Source of the DNA: an uncultured Bacilli bacterium
Lineage (GTDB): Bacteria; Bacillota_I; Bacilli_A; RF39; UBA660
Assembly: GCA_934130545.1 (NCBI GenBank)
Contig: CAKOYD010000008.1
Location: 1 to 51,971, forward strand
Direction of reading: 5' to 3'
DNA length: 51,971 nt
Under the pieces are notes generated by a model. That model ran no database searches. It had not been told where the DNA came from and was given only the letters and a program-made list of their open reading frames with translations. Below, one piece after another: positions 1 to 7,675 of the stretch (position 1 is the stretch's first letter; every line of letters starts with the position of its first letter). The position numbers were made by a program, and so were the translations under genes.

Positions 1-695
1 CCACTTTCAAATAAAGAATTTAAATACATACCATAATGTTCATGTTTAAAACTTACTCTATAATCTTTATCTACTGCCCTTATTTGATTATTCCAATCCA
101 TATCAATAGCTAAAGCATTAGCCAAAATAAAATCTAATTCACTTGGATTATCTACTAAATTATCTATTAAACCTAATGTCTTATCTTTAACCCATTTATT
201 AATTACTTCATTACTAGTAAAAGAATCATATATAACATCAGCATTATATTTACTAACTAATGTATCTGTATATTCTTGTTTAACAGCATCTTTAAATGAA
301 TCTCTAACAAAGAAAGCATTAGCAAAAGACATATTAGCACTATTAGTATACTTTTTAGGACTATAAGTACCAATAATATTAGATATTTGGTCTTTAGTCT
401 CTCCTTCAGCCCCTTCTTCAAGCATACCTAAAGCATATTTTATTGATAGTGGACTATAAAGTTTATTTTTCTTTTCATTTTCTAATTGTAAAAAGTATAA
501 ATCAAAGTCTTCTAAAGAATTACCCGCTAAACGATATGCTAAATATTTATTATTATCTTTAGTCTCAATCTTATCATTAGGAGTATCATTGTTCCTAAAC
601 TTAACAAAATAAACTATTACGCCTCCTACAACAACTAATAAAACAGCCAAAATAATAATCCAAGTATAATTTTTTCTTTGTGAATTTCTATCCAC
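1..695 (-). CDS. Membrane-anchored serpin (serine protease inhibitor), C-terminal part beyond window
   Basis: The translated minus strand shows a short basic N-terminus, one hydrophobic segment (about residues 11-34) and then a serpin fold. Recognisable serpin blocks are YSPLSIKYALGMLEEGAEG (helix B region), NAFFVRD, and INKWVKDKTLGLIDNL followed by LANALAID. Serpins trap serine or cysteine proteases through a C-terminal reactive loop, which lies outside the window, so inhibitory activity cannot be judged. The start is a GTG at 695, preceded by AAGGAGG at 8-nt spacing; no ATG fits. The hydrophobic segment probably acts as a signal anchor, placing the domain outside the cell. The gene is cut by the window edge, leaving about 231 codons. 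Family assignment is confident; target protease is unknown. Confidence 0.85.
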   Translation of the reverse strand, partial: MDRNSQRKNYTWIIILAVLLVVVGGVIVYFVKFRNNDTPNDKIETKDNNKYLAYRLAGNSLEDFDLYFLQLENEKKNKLYSPLSIKYALGMLEEGAEGETKDQISNIIGTYSPKKYTNSANMSFANAFFVRDSFKDAVKQEYTDTLVSKYNADVIYDSFTSNEVINKWVKDKTLGLIDNLVDNPSELDFILANALAIDMDWNNQIRAVDKDYRVSFKHEHYGMYLNSLFES

Positions 696-774
696 TTTTT
701 ATTCCTCCTTTCATTATTATCTTAACATATAATTATTTTTATTACAATAAAAATATTCAAAAAAGACATTTATA

Positions 775-819
775 GTAGAATAAAGTTCTACAATATGTCA
801 ATAATAATATTCTACAATA
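775..819. promoter_or_regulatory. Operator-like repeats upstream of the small XRE regulator
   Basis: A perfect inverted repeat GTAGAA-TAAAG-TTCTAC occupies 775-791. The 10-mer TTCTACAATA occurs at 786-795 and again at 810-819, 24 bp apart on the same face spacing of roughly two helical turns. The sites lie 30-75 bp before the start of the XRE gene, a position expected for autoregulation. Binding by that protein is an inference. Confidence 0.45.
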
Positions 820-848
820 AGTGAGAAAATATATATAGGTGATGATAA

Positions 849-1118
849 ATGACATTTAATTCAGATGATGATAGATATATTTATGAACTAGTTAGTAAAA
901 ATATAAAGTATTTTAGATTACACAACAATAGCAAATATAGCTCCTTTGGCAAAATGACACAAGAACAATTAGCAGAAAAATGTGATTTAAGCCATAGTTT
1001 AATTAGTAATATTGAATCAAAAAAAGTCCAACAATCTTTTAGCATTGCTGTTTTATATAGAATAGCAAGAGTACTTGATGTTGACATTAGAGAATTTTTT
1101 GTTGATAGAAACCTATAA
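849..1118 (+). CDS. Small XRE-family helix-turn-helix regulator
   Basis: This 89-residue protein is essentially a single Cro/C1-type helix-turn-helix domain, with the motif MTQEQLAEKCDLSHSLISNI at about residues 36-55 and the typical ending of such domains (LYRIARVLDVDIREFF). It has no extra sensing domain. The ATG has an AGGTGATGATAA Shine-Dalgarno stretch of the GGTGAT type used by several genes here. The gene faces the minus-strand amidotransferase and stands alone, divergent from the serpin gene. Repeated TTCTACAATA elements in the promoter suggest it controls its own promoter and possibly the serpin's. The specific regulon is unknown. Confidence 0.8.
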   Translation: MTFNSDDDRYIYELVSKNIKYFRLHNNSKYSSFGKMTQEQLAEKCDLSHSLISNIESKKVQQSFSIAVLYRIARVLDVDIREFFVDRNL

Positions 1119-1133
1119 AAAAAGCAATAAGTA

Positions 1134-1775
1134 TTACTTACTGTTATCTCTTACATTTTTTCTACTTATTACCTCTTTAATAAAATAATTATATAAGTTA
1201 TGCATATTATCCATATCTTCTGGATGCCACTGTACTCCTAACAAAAAGTGTTTATCATCTATATATTCTATTCCTTCAATTACTCCATTATCATCAGTAG
1301 CTGTCTTCTTAAATGGTAAGTCTATCCTATCTAAAATATAGTTATGTCTACTATTAACTAACACTTTGTCTCCTAATGTTTTATTTAAAAAACTATTCTT
1401 TACTATATTTATATTATGTTTTTTATTCTTATCATTATGATTATCTACCTTAACTAAATCTTCTTCTTTTTCATTATTAGCGTACAGTCCTATTATTTGA
1501 TGCCCCATACAAATACCTAAAATAGGTTTATTATTATTCATACAATACTCTATAATATCAAAGTGATATCTATGAATATCTAATCCTCCTGGAATAACAA
1601 AGCCATCACATAAATCTAATACATTATAATCAATAATATCATTGCTATCATAATTAATAATTCCTATATAGCTAATCTTATCATTCAAATATTTTAAATT
1701 ATTCTTACTAATACCTTGATATATAACATTATCTTTTACTATATCCTTACCAATAACCCCAATTATAGCATTCAT
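1134..1775 (-). CDS. Class I glutamine amidotransferase (peptidase C26, PuuD-like)
   Basis: The 213-residue protein has the catalytic triad of class I glutamine amidotransferases: nucleophile Cys89 in GICMGHQ, and His184 and Glu186 in GVQWHPED. The oxyanion strand is VIPGG at 60-64. Stand-alone proteins of this size belong to the gamma-glutamyl-gamma-aminobutyrate hydrolase (PuuD) group, which hydrolyse gamma-glutamyl amides or related peptides in the cytoplasm. The substrate here cannot be read from sequence. It starts one base after the stop of the SpoVIF-like gene and has only a weak ribosome site, suggesting coupled translation. The last codons reach close to the convergent XRE gene. Confidence 0.8.
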   Translation of the reverse strand: MNAIIGVIGKDIVKDNVIYQGISKNNLKYLNDKISYIGIINYDSNDIIDYNVLDLCDGFVIPGGLDIHRYHFDIIEYCMNNNKPILGICMGHQIIGLYANNEKEEDLVKVDNHNDKNKKHNINIVKNSFLNKTLGDKVLVNSRHNYILDRIDLPFKKTATDDNGVIEGIEYIDDKHFLLGVQWHPEDMDNMHNLYNYFIKEVISRKNVRDNSK

Positions 1776-1776
1776 T

Positions 1777-2022
1777 TTACTTTAAAAATTTATCTAAATT
1801 AGTAGGTACTTGATCATTTAAAACAGCCTTAATAATCTTATCTTCCTTCTCTTTAGATACCTCTCTACCAGTCATCCTAGAAATATCTCTAATTACTTCT
1901 TTTAAAGTATTCTCATCCTTCATATTACCTTGTTGTAATTTACTAGCTAAAGATAAAATAGTATTTTTATCAACATTAGTTTTCTTCTCTATTTTATCAA
2001 AAAAACTATCTGAAAAAGACAT
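1777..2022 (-). CDS. SpoVIF-like small protein (stage VI sporulation protein F family)
   Basis: The 81-residue protein has the family pattern FFDKIEKKTNVDK near its start, then a helical middle part and the ending GREVSKEKEDKIIKAV. This matches the SpoVIF/YjcC family known from Bacillus spore coat maturation. Many non-sporulating Bacilli keep such a protein, so a spore role should not be assumed. The ATG has AGGAGG five bases upstream. It is the first gene of a two-gene unit with the glutamine amidotransferase. The assignment is from recalled family pattern and is moderately sure. Confidence 0.65.
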   Translation of the reverse strand: MSFSDSFFDKIEKKTNVDKNTILSLASKLQQGNMKDENTLKEVIRDISRMTGREVSKEKEDKIIKAVLNDQVPTNLDKFLK

Positions 2023-2054
2023 ATAAACCTCCTACAGTATAATATATGTCTAAT

Positions 2055-2098
2055 TTAATTATATAGTTAATAAAAAGAACAATTAACTATATAATTAA
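2055..2098. terminator. Perfect 17-bp hairpin downstream of der
   Basis: Arms 2055-2071 and 2082-2098 are exact reverse complements around a 10-base loop, beginning directly after the der stop codon. No T-tract follows the arm on the minus strand, so it is not a canonical intrinsic terminator. It may stabilise the 3' end of the der message or separate it from the SpoVIF gene. Confidence 0.5.
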
Positions 2099-3409
2099 TT
2101 ATTCTTCATTCTTATTCTTAAATTGAATAACTATTGGTGTACCTTCAAAATCAAAACTTTCTCTTATTTTATTTTCTAAGTATCTTTCATAAGAGAAATG
2201 AACTAATCCTTTACTATTTACATTAAAAGTAAATTTAGGAGGTACTATACCTGTTTGCGCTACAAAGTATATTTTAAGTCTTTTACCTTTATATGAAGGT
2301 GGTTGATTTAACATAACAGCATCTCTAATAACATCATTAAGAATACTAGTTTTAATCTCTTTATGTGAATTTTCATATACTTTGTTTATTTCAGGCATTA
2401 AAGTATGAATTCTCTTCTTAGTTAAAGCTGATAAGAATACAATAGGTACATAAGATAAGAACTGAAATTCGTTTCTAACTAACTTCGTAAATGAAGCAAT
2501 ATCATTCTTATTACTAACAGTATCCCATTTATTAACAACAATTACTAGTGGTTTACCTGCTTCAAGAATATACCCAGCTATATGTTTATCATGTTCAATA
2601 ATACCTTCTTCAGCATTAATAACAAGGACACACACATCACTTCTCTCAATAGCTTTCATTGATCTAATAACACTATATTTTTCAATACTTTCCCAAATCT
2701 TACCATTTTTTCTAATACCAGCAGTATCAATAATAACATAATCCTTCTTATCATAAGTAAATAATGTATCAACGGCATCCCTTGTTGTACCAGCTATATT
2801 ACTAACAATAACTTTATCTTCATTTAATAAAGCATTAACTAAACTACTCTTACCAACATTAGGTCTTCCAACAACACAAAACTTAATCTTATCATCATTC
2901 TCTTCTTCCACAGAACTGTTGAAATCTTTAACTATCTCATCAAGTAAGTCTCCTAATCCAGTACTATGTTCCCCACTAACCGGTATAATTGTATCAAAAC
3001 CTAGTTCATAGAAATTATATATATTATCAGTACGTTTATTATTATCTATCTTATTAGCAGCCACTATAACCTTCTTACCAGTCTTAATAAGCATATCTCT
3101 AATAACATAATCATTTTGATTTAATTCTTCCATACCATCAACAATAAAGACTATAACATCAGCTTCCTCAATAGCTATTGAAGCCTGTACTTTAATTTCA
3201 TCATTAAATAACTCACGACTAACATCAATACCACCAGTATCTATAAGATGAAACTTATATTTACCATAACTAACATCACCATAAATTCTATCTCTAGTAA
3301 CACCTGGTGTATCTTCTATTATTGATATCTTTTTACCTACTAATTTATTAAATATTGTTGATTTACCGACATTAGGTCTTCCAACAAGTGCTACAGTTGG
3401 TAATCTCAT
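2099..3409 (-). CDS. der: Ribosome biogenesis GTPase Der (EngA)
   Basis: This 436-residue protein has the two tandem Era-like GTPase domains diagnostic of Der. Domain 1 carries GRPNVGKST and DTPGVTRD near the N-terminus, and DTGG; domain 2 carries GRPNVGKSS, DTAGIRK and the NKWD specificity motif. A C-terminal KH-like domain follows from about residue 350. Der acts in late assembly of the 50S subunit. The ATG at 3409 lies eight bases after AAGGAAG and is preferred over an upstream GTG at 3418 that sits inside that site. It lies 15 bases after engB, forming a two-GTPase ribosome assembly operon. Confidence 0.97.
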   Translation of the reverse strand: MRLPTVALVGRPNVGKSTIFNKLVGKKISIIEDTPGVTRDRIYGDVSYGKYKFHLIDTGGIDVSRELFNDEIKVQASIAIEEADVIVFIVDGMEELNQNDYVIRDMLIKTGKKVIVAANKIDNNKRTDNIYNFYELGFDTIIPVSGEHSTGLGDLLDEIVKDFNSSVEEENDDKIKFCVVGRPNVGKSSLVNALLNEDKVIVSNIAGTTRDAVDTLFTYDKKDYVIIDTAGIRKNGKIWESIEKYSVIRSMKAIERSDVCVLVINAEEGIIEHDKHIAGYILEAGKPLVIVVNKWDTVSNKNDIASFTKLVRNEFQFLSYVPIVFLSALTKKRIHTLMPEINKVYENSHKEIKTSILNDVIRDAVMLNQPPSYKGKRLKIYFVAQTGIVPPKFTFNVNSKGLVHFSYERYLENKIRESFDFEGTPIVIQFKNKNEE

Positions 3410-3424
3410 CTCTATCACTTCCTT

Positions 3425-4009
3425 CTATCTATTAATAGCATACTCTAATATTTTATTACTTACTTCTTGTTTTCCCTCTTTAGTTATTGCTGAAAACAAA
3501 ATAGGTTCATCTTCCATACCAAGAGTATTCATAACTATCGTTTTATTCTTCATAACAGCATTCTTACTAATCTTATCTAACTTAGTACATATTACACTAA
3601 CCGGTATATTATAATGTTTTAAATACTTATACATCATAACATCATCTTCGGTAGGTTTATGTCTAAAATCAACTAGCATAAATACCATCTTAAGATTCTC
3701 TCTACCCTCTAAATAATCTTCCATAATTAATCCAAATTTATTCTTTAACTTTTTATTTACACTTGCAAATCCATATCCTGGAGCATCTACTAAATAAAAA
3801 TAATCATTAATCAAATAAAAGTTAAGAGTTTGCGTTTTACCAGGTTTAGCAGATGTCCTAGCAAAATTCTTTCTATTTATCATTGTATTAATAAAACTAC
3901 TCTTTCCTACATTACTTCTACCTACTAAAAGAAATTCATTCTTCCCATCAGTAGGGAATTGACTCTTTCTCACTGCGGAAATAGTTAGTTTAACATCTAA
4001 AATTTTCAT
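3425..4009 (-). CDS. engB: Ribosome biogenesis GTP-binding protein YsxC/EngB
   Basis: This is a single-domain 194-residue GTPase with G1 GRSNVGKSSF, G3 DAPGYGFA and G4 CTKLDK, the pattern and length of YsxC/EngB, which helps assemble the large ribosomal subunit. A start at TTG 4027 is possible, but a strong promoter ends at 4029, putting the transcript start near 4022. The ATG at 4009, preceded by GGGTGA, is therefore the better start. The gene is first in the engB-der operon. Confidence 0.96.
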   Translation of the reverse strand: MKILDVKLTISAVRKSQFPTDGKNEFLLVGRSNVGKSSFINTMINRKNFARTSAKPGKTQTLNFYLINDYFYLVDAPGYGFASVNKKLKNKFGLIMEDYLEGRENLKMVFMLVDFRHKPTEDDVMMYKYLKHYNIPVSVICTKLDKISKNAVMKNKTIVMNTLGMEDEPILFSAITKEGKQEVSNKILEYAINR

Positions 4010-4028
4010 ATATTTCACCCACATCAAT

Positions 4029-4056
4029 ATTATAACATTAATAAAAAATATGTCAA
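4029..4056 (-). promoter_or_regulatory. Sigma-A promoter of engB-der
   Basis: On the minus strand a consensus TTGACA (4056-4051) is followed, after 16 bases, by a consensus TATAAT (4034-4029). The expected transcript start is about 4022, which decides the start codon of engB. Confidence 0.8.
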
Positions 4057-4089
4057 ATATCCCATATTATAGAATATCTAACATATAAT

Positions 4090-4500
4090 TTAATTCTTTT
4101 TACTAGATACTTTCTTCTCAGCCTTTTCCATAGCAGCAGCTATCTCACGATATTTCTTAGTAATAGGCTCAACTACTTTATCAGTATTACCTAAATTAAC
4201 CGAACCATCTCCTAAAACAGCTTCATTAATTACTCTACTTTTCTCCATCTGATACTGACTAACTAATTCCTTAATTGGTAATAAATCATAATGTACCTTA
4301 TTTCTTCTATCATTATAATCTGCTAAAATAGCCTGAATTAATTCTCCTCCACTACTTCTCGTAATAGATATTCCATTATCAGATATCTCAGTATTTAACC
4401 TTGTTATAATATCTTCTATTCTTTCTTGTTCTTGTAAATCAGTAGTATACTTCTCTAACTGATTCTCTGTTAATATTTCATATGCATCATTCTTACCCAT
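4090..4500 (-). CDS. Uncharacterised helical protein, 136 aa
   Basis: I do not recognise this protein. It is charged, mostly helical and soluble, with no membrane segment or signal peptide. It begins with a glutamate/glutamine-rich region (LTENQLEKYTTDLQEQERI) and ends in a lysine-rich tail (AEKKVSSKKN). The ATG at 4500 has AGGAG nine bases upstream; a TTG two codons earlier abuts that site and is less likely. The gene has its own promoter and stands alone, diverging from the radical SAM gene. A structural or binding role is possible, but nothing in the sequence indicates a reaction. Confidence 0.7.
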   Translation of the reverse strand: MGKNDAYEILTENQLEKYTTDLQEQERIEDIITRLNTEISDNGISITRSSGGELIQAILADYNDRRNKVHYDLLPIKELVSQYQMEKSRVINEAVLGDGSVNLGNTDKVVEPITKKYREIAAAMEKAEKKVSSKKN

Positions 4501-4520
4501 AACCAACTCTCCTTACTTTA

Positions 4521-4549
4521 AGTATAAAAAAACAAATATCTAAAGTCAA
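4521..4549 (-). promoter_or_regulatory. Promoter of the 136-aa helical protein
   Basis: On the minus strand TTGACT (4549-4544) and TATACT (4526-4521) are separated by 17 bases, about 20 bases upstream of the start codon's ribosome site. Confidence 0.65.
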
Positions 4550-4640
4550 CAAATAGTAGATACTTTACAAAATAATACAATAATATACAAAATACTATAT
4601 ATTTATGTTATTATATATAAAAAGAAATTATGGTGATCTT

Positions 4641-5528
4641 ATGAATAATTTTAAATGTAATTTATGTCCAAGAAAATGTAATGTTGATAGAGAAACAGTA
4701 TTAGGCTATTGTCAAGCTCCTAATAAATTAGTAATAGGTAAATATTACCTTCATAAATGGGAAGAACCTTGCATAACTGGAGAACATGGTTCAGGGACAA
4801 TATTCTTTTCATACTGTAATTTAAAATGTATATTTTGTCAAAACTATCAAATAAGTACTTTAAATGTTGGTAAAGAGATTACTATCGAAAAGTTCAGTGA
4901 TATATGTTTAAAATTACAAGAAATGCACGCTAATAATATTAATTTAGTAAGCCCTACTCATTACGTCCACCTAATTAAAGAAGGACTAATACTAGCTAGG
5001 AAAAAAGGCTTGACTATTCCTATCGTATATAACACTTCATCTTATGAATTAGCAAGTACTATAGATATGTTAAATGGTCTAGTAGATATTTATTTACCTG
5101 ATTTAAAGTATTATGATGATAACTTAGCTAAAAAATATTCTAATGCTAATAATTATTTTAAGTATGCTACCAAAGCTATTGAAGCAATGTATAATCAAGT
5201 CGGTCCATGTCAATTTGACCAAGAAGGAAATATTATCAAAGGAGTAATAGTAAGACACCTTATCTTACCTAATCATTTAGAAGACTCTAAAATAATTTTA
5301 AAATATTTATATAGCTCCTATAAAGATAATATCTATATAAGTATTATGAATCAATATACCCCACTAAGAAAACTATCATATGATAACTTAAATCGTAAAT
5401 TAACACCATCAGAATATGATGAAATAATTGATTATGCATGGGACTTGGGTATAAGAAATGCCTTCACTCAAGAAGAAGGCACTCAAAGTGATAGTTTTGT
5501 ACCAGACTTTAATTGTGAAGACATATAA
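4641..5528 (+). CDS. Radical SAM protein, PflA-like
   Basis: This 295-residue enzyme has an N-terminal cysteine pair module (CNLCPRKCNVDR...GYC) and a radical SAM cluster site CNLKCIFC, where three cysteines bind a 4Fe-4S cluster that cleaves S-adenosylmethionine. The arrangement, with cysteines CPRKC ahead of the radical SAM motif, is that of PflA-like proteins of the YgiQ-unrelated 'radical SAM/PFL-activating enzyme-like' group found beside AmmeMemo-type genes; the substrate is unknown. It lacks a recognisable partner here. The ATG at 4641 follows GGTGATCTT and is preferred over an ATG twelve codons earlier with no ribosome site. Confidence 0.8.
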   Translation: MNNFKCNLCPRKCNVDRETVLGYCQAPNKLVIGKYYLHKWEEPCITGEHGSGTIFFSYCNLKCIFCQNYQISTLNVGKEITIEKFSDICLKLQEMHANNINLVSPTHYVHLIKEGLILARKKGLTIPIVYNTSSYELASTIDMLNGLVDIYLPDLKYYDDNLAKKYSNANNYFKYATKAIEAMYNQVGPCQFDQEGNIIKGVIVRHLILPNHLEDSKIILKYLYSSYKDNIYISIMNQYTPLRKLSYDNLNRKLTPSEYDEIIDYAWDLGIRNAFTQEEGTQSDSFVPDFNCEDI

Positions 5529-5533
5529 AATTA

Positions 5534-6157
5534 TTATCTCATTATTGGATATTTAGAAAGTATTAATTTTTTAGCAGCGCTCTGCCCTTCATCAATGGCA
5601 GTCTCGAAAAATAACTTTCTAACTTTATTATATCCATTGTTATTTATACTATTATTACAAGGATTTAGTGTTATATGACTTTGTATTAATGTACTAGCTA
5701 ATAATTTATTAGGGAATCTCTTCTTAAAGAACTCATCATACGATAAATCTTTCTCACTTGACATTCTATTATCATAAAGATAATTTATCCAATCATCACT
5801 AAAGCCAGTTAAAACATCCTCTGACTCAATATCTTTAAACAATAAATATTCACCTCTATCATCATGAAATGATAATGGCTCATCATAAAACTCTGTCATA
5901 TGAAAACCGACATTCCAAGCAGCCCTATAATTTCCTATACATACAAAAATACCATTAGTTTCAGTAATCTTAAATGTCTTTAGAAAATCTTGAATTATTA
6001 ACCATCTATCATCAACTTGCCATTCATCTATTTTAAGACCATTTAATTCTAGAAATTTTTTAACTGAATAAGCATATAATAAACAATTACTCCTATTTCT
6101 TCTATCTAACTCTTGATTCAATAATCTTCGTAAATTAACTAATTCTTCTTTTTTCAT
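5534..6157 (-). CDS. Unknown protein, tandem paralogue B (207 aa)
   Basis: I do not recognise the family. The protein is clearly a paralogue of the next gene upstream (6226-6861): both start with K(K/R)EELV-L-R-LN-EL-RR-RSN, have an ITETNGI/ITDTNGI block in the middle, and end with a block around KVRK-FFETAI, AAKKLI/SAKKLI and SKYPIM. It appears soluble and is rich in aromatic and acidic residues; its single cysteines are not conserved in the copy. The ATG has AAGGAG seven bases upstream. It is the last gene of a unit led by the HTH-CYTH regulator, with a 68-base gap after the first paralogue. Confidence 0.75.
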   Translation of the reverse strand: MKKEELVNLRRLLNQELDRRNRSNCLLYAYSVKKFLELNGLKIDEWQVDDRWLIIQDFLKTFKITETNGIFVCIGNYRAAWNVGFHMTEFYDEPLSFHDDRGEYLLFKDIESEDVLTGFSDDWINYLYDNRMSSEKDLSYDEFFKKRFPNKLLASTLIQSHITLNPCNNSINNNGYNKVRKLFFETAIDEGQSAAKKLILSKYPIMR

Positions 6158-6225
6158 ATAACGTCTCCTTCCTAAAACAATACTTCTAGTTAAATTAATT
6201 ATTATGTTTTATAAGTAATCTCAAC

Positions 6226-6861
6226 TTATTTCATTATTGGATATTTAGAAAAAATTAACTTTTTAGCACTAGGTTGTCCTTTAGTTATAGCAGTCTCAAA
6301 GAAATCTTTTCTTACTTTCTCAAAACCATTTTGATTTATATTACTGTTATATGGATATAATATTGTATATTTTTGCATTAATTCACTAACTAAACAACAA
6401 TTATGCCTTTTATGACAAAATTCACTTAATGACATACCTGATATACTAGGATAACCACCATACTGTTTAGCTTCTTTAAACTCTTCTCTTATATAATCAT
6501 CAATAAAACCTTTATAATATTTTCCTGTTTCAATACTTTTAAATGTTTGCCACTGAGCATCATTATCATCAAACGGTACAGCTTTTGTATAATAATCAGT
6601 TTCTTCGTAGCAAATTCTAGATTCTACCATATAACTATTTATGTAAACCAATATACCATTAGTATCAGTAATTTCAAAATTATTTAATATTTCTTTTAAA
6701 ATAGGCCATATATCCTCAACCTGCAATCTCTCAGCACTTATTCCGTTAAGTTCTAAATATTCCCTTACTAAGCCCTCCTGTAGTAATAAATTACTTCTTG
6801 TCCTTCTTTCTAATTCTTTATTAAGTATTCTCTTTAGTTTAACTAATTCTTCTCTTTTCAT
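6226..6861 (-). CDS. Unknown protein, tandem paralogue A (211 aa)
   Basis: This is the first of two tandem paralogues of unknown function. A charged amphipathic N-terminal helix (KREELVKLKRILNKELERR) is followed by an alpha/beta middle region and a conserved C-terminal block with KVRKDFFETAI and SKYPIMK. There is no signal peptide or membrane segment. Its ATG overlaps the stop of the HTH-CYTH gene by four bases, so translation of the two is probably coupled and they likely work together. The pair looks like a local duplication followed by strong divergence, with the ends best conserved. Confidence 0.75.
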   Translation of the reverse strand: MKREELVKLKRILNKELERRTRSNLLLQEGLVREYLELNGISAERLQVEDIWPILKEILNNFEITDTNGILVYINSYMVESRICYEETDYYTKAVPFDDNDAQWQTFKSIETGKYYKGFIDDYIREEFKEAKQYGGYPSISGMSLSEFCHKRHNCCLVSELMQKYTILYPYNSNINQNGFEKVRKDFFETAITKGQPSAKKLIFSKYPIMK

Positions 6862-7577
6862 ATAATATCTCTTTCCAAATAATCAACATAATTATTTTTA
6901 TCAATCATATTTAAATCTATATTTAACTTATTCATAAAACTTAATAATTCAAGCATATCATTATTGGTATTATCACTTAAATCAAATATTTTTATCTCTA
7001 TAAATAAACCAATATTATCAACATTATCAAAAGAAAACTCATATTTATTATTATATACATAAATAATTCTTTCTTTTTTTATTTCCCCTATTTCTTTAAC
7101 ACCAATTTTAGATAAAATAATATTTAAATTAACAATATTATCTAATATAACATTATATTTCTTATAATAAGAATCTTTTAATTTCTCTTTAAAACTAAAT
7201 ATATACTTACCATTTTCATTTCTACTCCTAAGAGAACTATTGCTATTATTTACTACATAATAAGTATCATTTTGCTTAATAGTATTTATATATTTAGCTA
7301 GGCTTTTAATTCTATCTAATAATCTATTATATTCTTTGCTATCTACTTTAATTTTAATTTCTATACCATTTATATTGTCTTTGTATTTATCATCAATTAA
7401 ATAATAGAAACTTTTCTTAAAACAATCAGATATTTTATAAATCATATTCAAATCAGGCGTTGTTCGATTATTCTCCCAACTTGAAATAGTTTTTTCTGAA
7501 ACACATAAAATATCAGCAAGTTGCATCTGTGTTAAACTATTTTTGACCCTAATACTTTTAATCTTTTCTCCTAACAC
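6858..7577 (-). CDS. XRE helix-turn-helix regulator fused to a CYTH (triphosphate-binding) domain
   Basis: Residues 5-60 form a Cro/C1-type helix-turn-helix (SLTQMQLADILCVSEKTISS). From residue 71 the protein follows the CYTH fold seen in class IV adenylate cyclase and thiamine triphosphatase: IEIKIKV (73-75 as the ExK part of ExExK, first Glu lost), a QNDTYY block at 102-107, the basic SLRSR at 115-119, FSFKEK with Lys130, IKKERIIY with Arg170, FSFDNV with Asp184, GLFIEIKI with Glu194, and a closing NNYVDYL. CYTH tunnels bind nucleotide or inorganic triphosphates, so this may be a triphosphate-sensing repressor. The start is GTG 7577 with GGAGG nine bases upstream. It leads the two-paralogue operon. 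Confidence 0.75.
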   Translation of the reverse strand: MLGEKIKSIRVKNSLTQMQLADILCVSEKTISSWENNRTTPDLNMIYKISDCFKKSFYYLIDDKYKDNINGIEIKIKVDSKEYNRLLDRIKSLAKYINTIKQNDTYYVVNNSNSSLRSRNENGKYIFSFKEKLKDSYYKKYNVILDNIVNLNIILSKIGVKEIGEIKKERIIYVYNNKYEFSFDNVDNIGLFIEIKIFDLSDNTNNDMLELLSFMNKLNIDLNMIDKNNYVDYLERDII

Positions 7578-7645
7578 TCAACATTCCCTCCCTATATCTA
7601 CATTTTATCATATATTTTGTTTTATAATCTCTATTTTTTGTAGAG

Positions 7646-7675
7646 TAAAAAGGACAAACCCTAACGTTTATCCTT
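7646..7675 (-). terminator. Terminator of gltX-cysS-glycosyltransferase operon
   Basis: On the minus strand a 10-bp stem (AAGGATAAAC with GTTTGTCCTT, one G-U pair) is followed by TTTTT. The stop codon of the glycosyltransferase lies inside the loop. Confidence 0.75.
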
